Positions 6,651-15,400 of a stretch of 20,165 nucleotides of DNA are shown piece by piece. Position 1 is the first letter of the stretch, and each line of letters begins with the position of its first letter. The stretch is from an uncultured Phascolarctobacterium sp. (GTDB taxonomy: Bacteria; Bacillota; Negativicutes; Acidaminococcales; Acidaminococcaceae). The DNA is taken from the NCBI RefSeq assembly GCF_905212365.1, contig NZ_CAJMEH010000038.1:1-20165 (forward strand), given 5' to 3'. The translations under genes were made by a program, and so were the position numbers. The notes beneath the pieces were generated by a model that made no database searches, had not been told where the DNA came from, and was given only the letters and a program-made list of their open reading frames with translations.

Positions 6651-8175
6651 TAGCTTGTACGAAACGACTTACAACCCCGACGTTTTGAGCTGTTTGGCAA
6701 ATTTATCCAACGACGAGGTGTTTACGCCGCCGAATGTCGCCAACCAAATGCTGGATATGCTGCCGCAGGAACTTTTCAGCGACCCCAATACAAAATTTTT
6801 AGACCCGGCGTGCAAGAGCGGCGTTTTCCTGCGCGAAATTGCCAAGCGTTTGATAAAGGGGCTGGAAACTAAAATTCCCGATTTGCAAACGCGGCTGGAC
6901 AATATTTTTCACGAGCAGCTTTACGGTATTGCGATTACCGAGCTGACCGCGCTTTTGAGCCGCAGAAGTCTATATTGTTCCAAATATCCTAACTCTAAAT
7001 ATTCCGTATCTCAATTTGCGGATGCGCAAGGCAACATTCGCTTTCGCCGCGTCGAACATACGTGGCGTAACGGCAGATGCCTTTTCTGTGGCGCATCGAA
7101 AGACCAGTATGGCGGGCGTGACGGTTTGGAAACTCACGCTTATGAATTTATTCATACCATGAATACGGAGGATATTTGGAACATGAAATTCGATGTGATT
7201 ATCAGCAATCCTCCGTATCAATTAAATACTCATGGAGGATCTGCACAAGCAATTCCTTTATATAATAAATTTGTCCAAAAAGCTATTCAATTAAATCCTC
7301 GATTTGTTTGCATGATAATTCCATCTAGGTGGTTTGCCGGAGGAATGGGGTTAGATGATTTTAGAAGAGCTATGCTTAATGATCAAAGATTAAAATGTAT
7401 TATTGATTATACCAATGCAAAGGATTGTTTTCCTGGGATAAGCATAGGCGGTGGGGTGTGTTATTTCTTATGGGATAAAACGCACCACGGATTGTGCCAA
7501 TTTACAAATATCAGAAATAATGAACATAATACGTTGTTGAGAAATTTAAGTGAGTTCTCTGTATTTGTTAGATACAATAACGCTGTAAGTATTCTTCACA
7601 AGATAAAATCTTTTAAAGAAAAGAGTATGGAGAGTATTATAAGTAGTCTTAGTCCTTTTGGAATAGGTTCATCTATTAGAGGTAAAGAACAGCCTTTTGA
7701 AAATTGTCTGAAATTGTTTTCTTCCAGAGGCATAGGATATATTGATAAAAAAGAAATCTCTAAAGGAAATCATTATATAGGAAAATGGAAGTTGGCTGTT
7801 AGTAAAGTAACAGGTGAACATGCTGGAGAACCAGATAAAAATGGTCAGTTTAAAATTCTTTCAAAAATAAAAATTATGGAGCCAGATGAAGTATGTACAT
7901 TTTCGTATTTTGTCATTGGCTGTGAAGATTCTTTGGAAAGAGTAAAAAATATATACCAGTATTTGAAAACTAAACTTGTTAGATTTTTACTGTTGCAATC
8001 AATAACATCAATCAATATATCAAAAGATAAATTTCAATTCGTCCCCATGCAAGATTTTTCCAAGCCGTGGACTGACGCTGAGCTGTACGCCAAATATAAT
8101 TTAACGCAGGAAGAAATCGATTTTATCGAGTCGATGATTAAGCCGATGAATACGGACGGTGAGCGCGATGAGTAA
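6643..8175 (+). CDS. Eco57I-like N6-adenine DNA methyltransferase with mosaic recognition region
   Basis: The 510-aa catalytic methylation subunit of the R-M system. EVFTPPNVA opens the fold. Motif I reads FLDPACKSGVF (52-62), with Lys58 where glycine is usual. LLSRRSLYCSK follows. A CLFC pair (Cys146, Cys149) with downstream histidines could bind zinc. NPPY (189-192) is the adenine-methylation motif, and MIIPSRWFAGG comes later. The second half should hold the target-recognition domain. By hand count the DNA there (7501-7680) is about 25-32% GC, against about 63% at 6181-6240, and GC rises again after about 8045. This indicates a replaced module. Start ATG 6643 has GGAGGG upstream and overlaps the previous gene. 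No separate specificity subunit follows, so recognition is probably built in. Confidence 0.9.
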   Translation: MADSLYETTYNPDVLSCLANLSNDEVFTPPNVANQMLDMLPQELFSDPNTKFLDPACKSGVFLREIAKRLIKGLETKIPDLQTRLDNIFHEQLYGIAITELTALLSRRSLYCSKYPNSKYSVSQFADAQGNIRFRRVEHTWRNGRCLFCGASKDQYGGRDGLETHAYEFIHTMNTEDIWNMKFDVIISNPPYQLNTHGGSAQAIPLYNKFVQKAIQLNPRFVCMIIPSRWFAGGMGLDDFRRAMLNDQRLKCIIDYTNAKDCFPGISIGGGVCYFLWDKTHHGLCQFTNIRNNEHNTLLRNLSEFSVFVRYNNAVSILHKIKSFKEKSMESIISSLSPFGIGSSIRGKEQPFENCLKLFSSRGIGYIDKKEISKGNHYIGKWKLAVSKVTGEHAGEPDKNGQFKILSKIKIMEPDEVCTFSYFVIGCEDSLERVKNIYQYLKTKLVRFLLLQSITSINISKDKFQFVPMQDFSKPWTDAELYAKYNLTQEEIDFIESMIKPMNTDGERDE

Positions 8176-10684
8176 GCAAGAATTTTTCCCGCAGCGGTCT
8201 GACGCCAGGCCGCAAATTTACGCTTACCGTTTGCCGGGCGTCGCTTCGCATGACGGTTACATTAAAATCGGGCAGACGAGCCGCGACGTCAACGCGCGCA
8301 TTCGCGAGCAGCTGCACACCAGCGGCGTGCGCTACGAGCTTTTGTGGCAGGCGAGCGCCGTGCGCAGCGACGGCACTTCCTTCAGCGACCACGATATCCA
8401 CCAGCAGCTAAAGTCGCGCGGCTTCAGGCAATTACGCGCGGGCGAAGACAGGAACGAATGGTACAAATGCAGTTTGGAGGACGTGCGGGCGGCGTACATC
8501 GCCGTGCGCGACCGCGTCGACAATTTGGAAAACCGCACGCAGTCCTTCGCTATGCGCCCCGAACAGCAGGCGGCGGTGGCAAAAACCATTGCTTATTACG
8601 CTTCGGCGAAAGCGGATAGCATTAGAACCCCCAAATTTTTGTGGAACGCCAAGATGCGCTTTGGCAAAACCTTCGCCGCTTACCGGTTAGCGAAGCGCAT
8701 GGGCTTTACAAGAATTTTAATCCTGACCTTTAAGCCGGCGGTGCAGACGGCGTGGAAGGAGGATTTGCTGACCCATGTGGATTTTGAGGGCTGGCAGTTC
8801 ATTTATAATCAGGGAGTTGGCGGCGTCAGCACGGACGAGCAGTACCATGCGGCGGATAAAACGCGGCCCATAGTTTGCTTCGGCTCCTTTCAGGATTATT
8901 TGGGCATCGACAGGGCGACGGGCGGCATCAAATCCAAAAACGAATGGGTGCATACGACTAATTGGGATTTGGTGATTTTTGACGAATACCATTTCGGCGC
9001 ATGGCGCGACAGGGCCAGCAAGCTGTTCGAGCAGGACGAGGACATTTATGAGAGCGGCAGTAATAATAACAGCGGCAATAATTATGACGAAACCTGGCTG
9101 CCGATAACGACCTCGTATTATTTATACCTTAGCGGCACGCCGTTCCGCGCTTTAAATTCCGGCGAATTTATTGAAGAACAAATTTATAACTGGACTTACG
9201 GCGACGAACAGCAGGCCAAGGCCAACTGGCAGGGGGAGGATAATCCTTACGCCGCGCTGCCGCGCATGGTGATGCTCACCTATAAAATGCCGGACGAGAT
9301 TCAGCGCATCGCCAAGCAGGGCGAATTTGACGAGTTTGATTTGAACGTCTTTTTCAAAGCGGAAGGCAAAGGCGAGGACGCGCATTTTCTTTATGGCGAT
9401 TATGTGCAGAAATGGCTGGACTTGATTCGCGGCGCGTATGCCGCTACGACTGTTGACGATTTAAAGCAGGGGGCGAAGCGCCCGCCCATGCCTTACGCAG
9501 ATGTAAGGCTGTTGAACGTCTTGTCGCATACGCTGTGGTTTTTGCCGGACGTGGCGGCTTGTTATGCGATGGCTAATTTGCTCAAGCAGCGGCAAAATAA
9601 ATTTTATCACGACTACAAAATAAATATTTGCGCAGGCATCGGGGCGGGCGTTGGCGCTGCCGCTTTGGAACCCGTACGCCAATCCATGGACGACCCGCTG
9701 CAAAGCAAAACGATTACGCTGTCCTGCGGCAAGCTGACCACGGGCGTGACGATTAAACCGTGGACGGGAATCTTTATGCTGCGCAATTTGAGCAGTCCTG
9801 AAACCTATTTTCAGGCGGCCTTCCGCGTGCAAAGCCCGTGGGAGATAACGCTGGAGGACGGGCGCAGGGAAATAGTCAAAGAAGAATGCTACGTTTTCGA
9901 CTTCGCGTTGGATAGAGCTTTGAAGCAAATTGCCGAATACAGCTGCCGCTTGAACGTCGGCGAAAGTAATCCAGAAAAGAAGGTCGGAGAATTTATGCGC
10001 TTCTTGCCCGTGCTGGCCTACGACGGCAGCGGCTTGAGAGAAATCAACGCCAGCGAGGTTCTGGATATCGCGATGGCGGGCACGAGCGCCACGCTGCTGG
10101 CCAAAAAATGGGAGAGCGCTTTGCTGGTCAATGTGGACAACGAAACCTTGTCCCGCTTGCTGGCTAACGAAGAAGCGATGAAAGCTTTGATGAGCATCGA
10201 AGGCTTCCGCAGCTTGAATAGCGATATCGAAACTATTATTGCGAAATCGGAAAGCGTTAAGAAGGCCAAACGCGAAGGGGGCGAGCTGTCGCCTGCGAAG
10301 AAAAAGGAGCTGACGGCGGAGGAAAAAGAATATAAATCCAAACGCAAAATGATTCAGGAAAAGCTTATCAAATTTGCGACCCGCGTCCCCGTTTTTATGT
10401 ACCTCACGGACTATCGGGAGTTTGGATTGCAAGACGTTATTACGCAGCTGGAGCCGGGGCTGTTCAAAAAAGTTACAGGCTTGGAAGTAAAGGACTTCGA
10501 GCTTTTGGTATCGCTTAACGTGTTTAACGAAGGCTTGATGAACGACGCGGTTTATAAATTTAAACGCTATGAAGATTCCAGTTTAACCTACACCGGCATA
10601 AATAAGCATGAGGGAGAGAAAGTCGGGCTGTATAATACTTCTATTAACAGTGATTTGTACGAGCAGATGGCCGGGCAAAAGTAA
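8168..10684 (+). CDS. GIY-YIG nuclease fused to SF2 helicase/translocase, restriction subunit
   Basis: The 838-aa putative restriction subunit probably translocates and cuts unmodified DNA. The N-terminal ~110 residues form a GIY-YIG-like domain of the T5orf172/Mug113 kind (IYAYRLP, then YIKIGQTSRDVNARI). The SF2 motor follows. Walker A-like KMRFGKTF spans 162-169, the DEAH-equivalent is DEYH (272-275), and motif III is SGTPFRA (322-328). A motif V-like TTGVTIKPWTG starts near 524. QAAFRVQSPW (549-558) carries the arginine expected of motif VI. A charged helical region with a Lys/Glu-rich stretch lies near 690-740. The ATG at 8168 overlaps the methyltransferase stop by 8 nt; an in-frame GTG at 8159 is an alternative. 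Most ATP-dependent restriction motors carry a PD-(D/E)xK nuclease, so the GIY-YIG domain is notable. Confidence 0.88.
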   Translation: MSKQEFFPQRSDARPQIYAYRLPGVASHDGYIKIGQTSRDVNARIREQLHTSGVRYELLWQASAVRSDGTSFSDHDIHQQLKSRGFRQLRAGEDRNEWYKCSLEDVRAAYIAVRDRVDNLENRTQSFAMRPEQQAAVAKTIAYYASAKADSIRTPKFLWNAKMRFGKTFAAYRLAKRMGFTRILILTFKPAVQTAWKEDLLTHVDFEGWQFIYNQGVGGVSTDEQYHAADKTRPIVCFGSFQDYLGIDRATGGIKSKNEWVHTTNWDLVIFDEYHFGAWRDRASKLFEQDEDIYESGSNNNSGNNYDETWLPITTSYYLYLSGTPFRALNSGEFIEEQIYNWTYGDEQQAKANWQGEDNPYAALPRMVMLTYKMPDEIQRIAKQGEFDEFDLNVFFKAEGKGEDAHFLYGDYVQKWLDLIRGAYAATTVDDLKQGAKRPPMPYADVRLLNVLSHTLWFLPDVAACYAMANLLKQRQNKFYHDYKINICAGIGAGVGAAALEPVRQSMDDPLQSKTITLSCGKLTTGVTIKPWTGIFMLRNLSSPETYFQAAFRVQSPWEITLEDGRREIVKEECYVFDFALDRALKQIAEYSCRLNVGESNPEKKVGEFMRFLPVLAYDGSGLREINASEVLDIAMAGTSATLLAKKWESALLVNVDNETLSRLLANEEAMKALMSIEGFRSLNSDIETIIAKSESVKKAKREGGELSPAKKKELTAEEKEYKSKRKMIQEKLIKFATRVPVFMYLTDYREFGLQDVITQLEPGLFKKVTGLEVKDFELLVSLNVFNEGLMNDAVYKFKRYEDSSLTYTGINKHEGEKVGLYNTSINSDLYEQMAGQK

Positions 10685-10693
10685 AAGGCGGGG

Positions 10694-10735
10694 CTATTCC
10701 GAAAAAAGGTGACTTTGCACCACTTTTCGGAATAG
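10694..10735. terminator. Strong hairpin after the R-M operon
   Basis: Perfect 12-bp arms CTATTCCGAAAA (10694-10705) and TTTTCGGAATAG (10724-10735) extend inward, after two mismatches, through GGTG/CACC around a 6-nt loop. The hairpin starts nine bases after the restriction gene's stop. No U-tract follows, so it may be a 3'-end stabiliser, a weak terminator or an end repeat of the island. Confidence 0.5.
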
Positions 10736-10879
10736 AGCGAGCGCTGCTTACTATGCGTAAGAATTAATATACTTTGGCGCGGCCTCTTAATCTTTCCGCT
10801 TGTACAAAGAAGAAGCTTAGGCTTTGGCACAGGCCGATGGTTGGCAAATAGTGGAATAGCTTGGCGTTCCCGAAAACTC
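10736..10879. other. Gene-free spacer
   Basis: This belongs to a 361-bp stretch between the R-M operon and the symporter. I see no frame with a ribosome binding site and no recognisable RNA gene in this part. The remainder of the stretch is taken up by the hairpin at its left end and by the terminator and promoter at its right. Confidence 0.5.
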
Positions 10880-10923
10880 AACGCCCTTGCACCGCAATAC
10901 AGCGGCGCAGGGGCGTTTCTTTA
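10880..10923 (+). terminator. Rho-independent terminator
   Basis: AACGCCC (10880-10886) pairs with GGGCGTT (10911-10917). The inner TTGC-A-CCGC pairs with GCGG-C-GCAG, with one A/C mismatch and a wobble, around the loop AATACA. TTCTTT follows. It probably ends transcripts arriving from the R-M operon and insulates the symporter promoter. Confidence 0.75.
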
Positions 10924-10945
10924 GTGTGCCTGCCAGCAGATACGT

Positions 10946-10974
10946 TTTTCAATTTGACGGAAATGTGGTATACT
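10946..10974 (+). promoter_or_regulatory. Promoter of the symporter-dnaE unit
   Basis: The extended -10 TGGTATACT ends at 10974, with a modest -35 (TTTTCA, 10946-10951) 17 bp upstream. The leader of about 60 nt contains a small CAGCA/TGCTG hairpin (11005-11017). The assignment is moderate because the -35 is weak. Confidence 0.5.
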
Positions 10975-11045
10975 TAATATGGTATTTTGTGTGCTAGTCC
11001 CCGGCAGCAAAGTGCTGACAGTTATATGAAGAAGGTGTATTAGTG

Positions 11046-12422
11046 ATGAAGTTATCGGCAGTGCATTTAGTAAGTCTGGTTGTGACCATAGTATTGACTA
11101 TGCTGCCCGGCATTCTTGCTGCCAGAAAAATAAAATCGGCGGACGATTATGATGTGGGCGGCCGCAGCGCCGGGGCTGGACTCGTCGCAGGCAGCATCAT
11201 CGGCACACTCGTAGGCGGCGCGGCTACCGTGGGTACGGCGCAGCTGGGCTTTACGCTGGGCCTGACGGCCTGGTGGTTCACCATGGGCAGCGGCATTGCG
11301 CTTCTGGTTATGGCGGCCTTTTACGCCAGACCTCTGCGCCGCAGCGGACTGACCACGGTGGCGGAATTTTTAGTGACGAATTACGGTAAGCGTGCGGGGT
11401 GGCTGGCTACCCTGTCGTCTTCTGCCGGTATTTTTTTCAGTATTGTAGCCAGTACGCTGACGGCGCTGCATTTGGTGGCCGGTATTTTTAACGTCAATCT
11501 GACGACGGCAGGCGTGCTTATCGTGCTGATTACCGCAGGCTTTGTCTTTTTCGGCGGCATCAGCGGCAGCGGTATGGCGGGGCTTATTAAAATCTGTTTG
11601 ATCTTCTGCACTATCTTCGTCGGCGGTTTTTTATCCTTTACGGATTTAGGCGGCTGGCAGGGCTTGCAGGCGGCCTTTCCTGCTCATCCCTGGTTCAGCC
11701 TGTTCGGACGCGGTATGGAGGACGGACTGGTGAGCCTGGCTTCCATGGTCGTGGGCGTTATTTCCACGCAGACCTATGTGCAGGCTCTGTTCAGCGCTAA
11801 GGACAGCAAAACTGCTGCAGCGGGCTGTGTGGCTGCGGCTGTGGTTATTATTCCCGTGGGCCTGCCCTCCGTTGTTATCGGCATGTTCATGCATGCGCAG
11901 CATCCGGAAATAAGCTCTATCGACGCGCTGCCCCTGTATCTGGCTACCTATCTGCCCGATTGGCTGGGCGGCGTGGGGCTGGCTGCGGTGCTGCTGTCGG
12001 CGCTGTCCTCCATTGCCGGGCTTTCGCTGGGCATCGGCACCATGCTTTCCCGTGATATTATCAGCAAGCTGTGGCGCGGCGCTACGTCCGCTAATTTGCT
12101 GTGGGCCAGCCGCTTCAGCGTTTTAACGGCGGCTATTTGCGCCGTAATCTTTGTTTTCTTCCATTTGGATTCGTCGGTGCTGGAATGGAATTATCTGTCC
12201 ATGGCCTTGCGCGGCAGCGGCATCTTTCTGCCCCTGACCTTCTGCATTTTCTTTCCGGGCAGAATACGCGCGTCCATGGGCGTGGCGGCTATGGCGGCCG
12301 GCATTTTTGCGGCGGTCTTTTGGAAGTATATCAGCCCCTGGCAGATTAACAGCCTGTTCCCCGCGCTGTTCTATAATCTTATTTTTTTGACGATAGGCTT
12401 GTGGTGGGGAAAGAAAAAGTAA
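11046..12422 (+). CDS. Sodium:solute symporter family transporter
   Basis: An integral membrane protein of about 458 residues with roughly 12-13 hydrophobic segments, matching the SSS family (PF00474). It should import a small organic solute with sodium; the substrate cannot be told. Family features are the early segment ARKIKSADDYDVGGR, a glycine-rich SIIGTLVGGAATVGTAQLG, and SALSSIAGLSLGIGTMLSRD, which corresponds to the conserved serine-rich helix that helps form the sodium site. There is no cleavable signal; the first helix is a signal anchor. The ATG at 11046 and a GTG at 11043 are both possible, with AAGG upstream at 10 or 7 nt. dnaE follows after 23 nt, so the two are probably co-transcribed. 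Confidence 0.88.
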   Translation: MKLSAVHLVSLVVTIVLTMLPGILAARKIKSADDYDVGGRSAGAGLVAGSIIGTLVGGAATVGTAQLGFTLGLTAWWFTMGSGIALLVMAAFYARPLRRSGLTTVAEFLVTNYGKRAGWLATLSSSAGIFFSIVASTLTALHLVAGIFNVNLTTAGVLIVLITAGFVFFGGISGSGMAGLIKICLIFCTIFVGGFLSFTDLGGWQGLQAAFPAHPWFSLFGRGMEDGLVSLASMVVGVISTQTYVQALFSAKDSKTAAAGCVAAAVVIIPVGLPSVVIGMFMHAQHPEISSIDALPLYLATYLPDWLGGVGLAAVLLSALSSIAGLSLGIGTMLSRDIISKLWRGATSANLLWASRFSVLTAAICAVIFVFFHLDSSVLEWNYLSMALRGSGIFLPLTFCIFFPGRIRASMGVAAMAAGIFAAVFWKYISPWQINSLFPALFYNLIFLTIGLWWGKKK

Positions 12423-12445
12423 GTAATATATAAAAGGAAACTAGA

Positions 12446-15400
12446 ATGACGAAACGATTTACTCATTTGCATGTGCATACGCAATACAGCCTGCTGGACG
12501 GCGCGTCGAAAATCCCGGACCTGGTGGCCTACGCCAAGGAGCTGGGCATGGACAGCCTGGCGATTACCGACCATGGCGTGATGTACGGCGCGGTAGAATT
12601 TTATCAGGAATGCAGAAAGCAGGGCATCAAGCCCATTATCGGCTGCGAGGTATATCTGGCGCCGGGCTCGCATTTGGAAAAGAATAACCGCGATATGTAT
12701 CATTTGATTTTGCTGGCGGAAAACGATACGGGCTATCATAATCTGATGAAGATTGTCAGCATCGGCCAGCTGGAGGGCTTTTATTACCGTCCCCGCGTGG
12801 ATAAGGACGTGCTGCGCGCCAACAGCGAGGGCGTTATCTGCCTGAGCGCTTGTATTGCGGGCGAACTGCCGCGGCTGATTGCCCAGGGCAATATGGACGG
12901 CGCCCGCCGCTGCGTGCAGGAATATATAGATATTTTTGGCAAGGATAATTATTTTTTGGAGCTGCAGAACCACGACCTAGAGGAGGAGCGCCGGGCTAAC
13001 GCCGGTTTGAAGCAGCTGGCGCAGGAATTCGGGCTCAAGGTAGTGGCGACCAACGACCTGCATTATGTGCGCCGGGAGGACGCTGCGGCGCAGGATATTC
13101 TGCTGTGCATTCAGACTACCAGCACGGTGGACGAGCCTAACAGAATGCGCTTTCCCAACGACAGCTTTTATCTGAAAAGCTACGAGGAAATGGCGGACGC
13201 CTTCAGCGATTGCCCTGAAGCATTGGAAAACACCAATCTTATTGCCGACCGCTGCAATGTGCAGATGGATTTCGCCCATTTGCTGCTGCCGGAATTCCCC
13301 GTGCCGGAGGGCTACGACGCCGCCAGCTATCTGCGCCATTTATGCGAGCAGGCTTTGCCGTCGCACTATGCGGAGATAACGGACGAGGTACGGAAGCGTC
13401 TGGATTTTGAGCTGGATATTATCAACGAAATGGGCTATGCCTGCTATTTTCTTATCGTGTGGGATTTTATCAGCTATTGCCGCAAGCACGATATTTTAGT
13501 AGGGCCGGGGCGCGGCAGCGCTGCCGGAAGTATCGTAGCCTATCTGCTGCGGATTACGAATATCGAGCCGCTGCGCTATAATCTGCTTTTTGAACGCTTT
13601 TTGAATCCGGAGCGCGTCAGCATGCCCGATATCGATACGGATTTTTGCTATATGAAGCGCAATCAGGTGCTGGATTATGTGGTGCGCCGCTACGGTCAGG
13701 AGCGGGTGGCGCAGATTATTACCTTCGGTACTTTGCAGGCGCGGGCGGCGGTGCGCGATGTGGGCAAGGCCCTGGGAATGTCCTACAGCATTTGCGACGA
13801 GGTGGCCAAGCTCATCCCGCGCGAGCTGGGCATAACTCTGGAAAAGGCTCTGGTTGCCAGCATCGATTTAAAGACGGCTTACGATACGCGGCCGGAGGTC
13901 AAGCAGATTATCGACTTGGCTAAAAGCGTGGAGGGCCTGCCGCGCAATGCCGGCACTCATGCTGCGGGCGTTATCATAGCGCCTCACGATTTGTGCAATT
14001 ACGTACCCCTGCAGCTGAGCAGCGAGGGTACGGGCGTTATTACCCAGTACGACAAGGACAAGGTGGAAAACCTGGGCCTGCTCAAGATGGACTTTTTGGG
14101 CCTGCGTACCTTGACGGTCATTGGCGATTGCATTAAATTCATTGAGCAGACGACGGGTGAAAAAATAGATATCGATAATATTCCCTTGGCGGACGAGGCG
14201 ACCTGCGCCATGCTGCGTCAGGGCGATACCTCCTGCGTGTTCCAGCTGGAATCGGCGGGCATTACCAAGCTGGTAGTGGATTTGGCCCCCGAAAGCTTTG
14301 AGGATTTAATCCCGCTGGTGGCTTTGTACCGCCCCGGACCCCTGGGCACCGGCATGGCCGAGGATTTTATTGCCGGACGTCACGGACAGCGTACCGCCGA
14401 GGTGCTGCATCCCTTGATGGAGCCCATTTTGGAGGATACCTACGGCGTTATTCTGTACCAGGAGCAGGTTATGCAGATAACGTCCGCTTTGGCAGGCTTT
14501 TCCTTGGGCCAGGCCGATATTCTGCGCCGCGCTATGGGCAAGAAAAAGGCCAAGGAGCTGGATTCCATGCGTCAGGCCTTTATCGAGGGCGCGCAGCGGG
14601 AGCATAATATTCCCCAAGCTTTGAGCGAGAAGATTTTCGCGTTTTTGCAGCATTTCGCCGGTTATGGCTTTAATAAATCCCACTCCGTGGCTTACGCTTT
14701 GGTGGCGTATCAGACGGCTTATTTAAAGGCTCACTGGCGGCCACAGTTTATGGCGGCCTTTTTGAACAGCGTAATTTTGGACAGCGATAAACTGAGCTGG
14801 TATATTTCGGTATGCCGTAATGCCAATATCGCTATTTTGCCGCCGGATATTAATAAGAGCGGCCTGCACTTTACTGTAGACAGGAATAAGGCTATTCGCT
14901 TCGGTCTGGCGGGCATCAAGAGCGTGGGCGATTCGGCGGTGGACGAGATTATTGCGGCGCGGGACAAGGAGGGGCCTTTTACCAGTCTGTTGGATTTCTG
15001 CAGCCGCGTCAATATGCGCAGCGTCAATAAGCGCGTTATTGAAAACCTTATCTGCTGCGGGGCTATGGATTCCTTCGGCGCCAAGCGTTCCCAGCTTGTG
15101 GCCGTTTTGGACAGAGTTGTGGATTTGGGCATGGCGTATCAGAAGGACCAGGCCAGCGGGCAGCTGGGACTGTTTGACGACGACGCCGATTTGGCTGCCG
15201 CGGATATTGAGCTGCCGGATGTGCCGGAAATGCCCAAGCAGACTATTTTACAGAATGAAAAAGAGCTGATAGGCTTTTACGTTACCGACCATCCCTTGAG
15301 CGAATATAAAGAGGCTATGAAGCATTATATGCCCCTGCATCAGTTTATGGGCGATTGCAATATTGCGGACGGGCAGACGGTGCGCGTGGCGGGTATTATT

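Larger units (their letters stand above)
3516..10735. other. Putative defence/mobile island
   Basis: ATPase, serine recombinase and R-M operon sit together between a hydrogenase operon and a housekeeping run. Support comes from function, the presence of a recombinase and abrupt composition changes. I found no convincing flanking direct repeats or tRNA gene, so the exact limits and mechanism of entry are unknown. Confidence 0.5.

Noticed and set aside
9461..10432. Minus-strand open frame of 323 codons opposite the helicase
   Set aside because: It lies wholly inside the GIY-YIG/helicase gene, has no ribosome binding site and its composition is that of antisense translation.
5772..10852. GCAAATAGT at 5772-5780 and 10844-10852 as possible att repeats around the R-M genes
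   Set aside because: A 9-base match over several kilobases is expected by chance and the flanking bases diverge.
10979..11029. 16-codon leader ORF before the symporter (MVFCVLVPGSKVLTVI)
   Set aside because: Its ATG lies at or before the predicted transcript start, there is no Shine-Dalgarno, and no attenuator structure follows.
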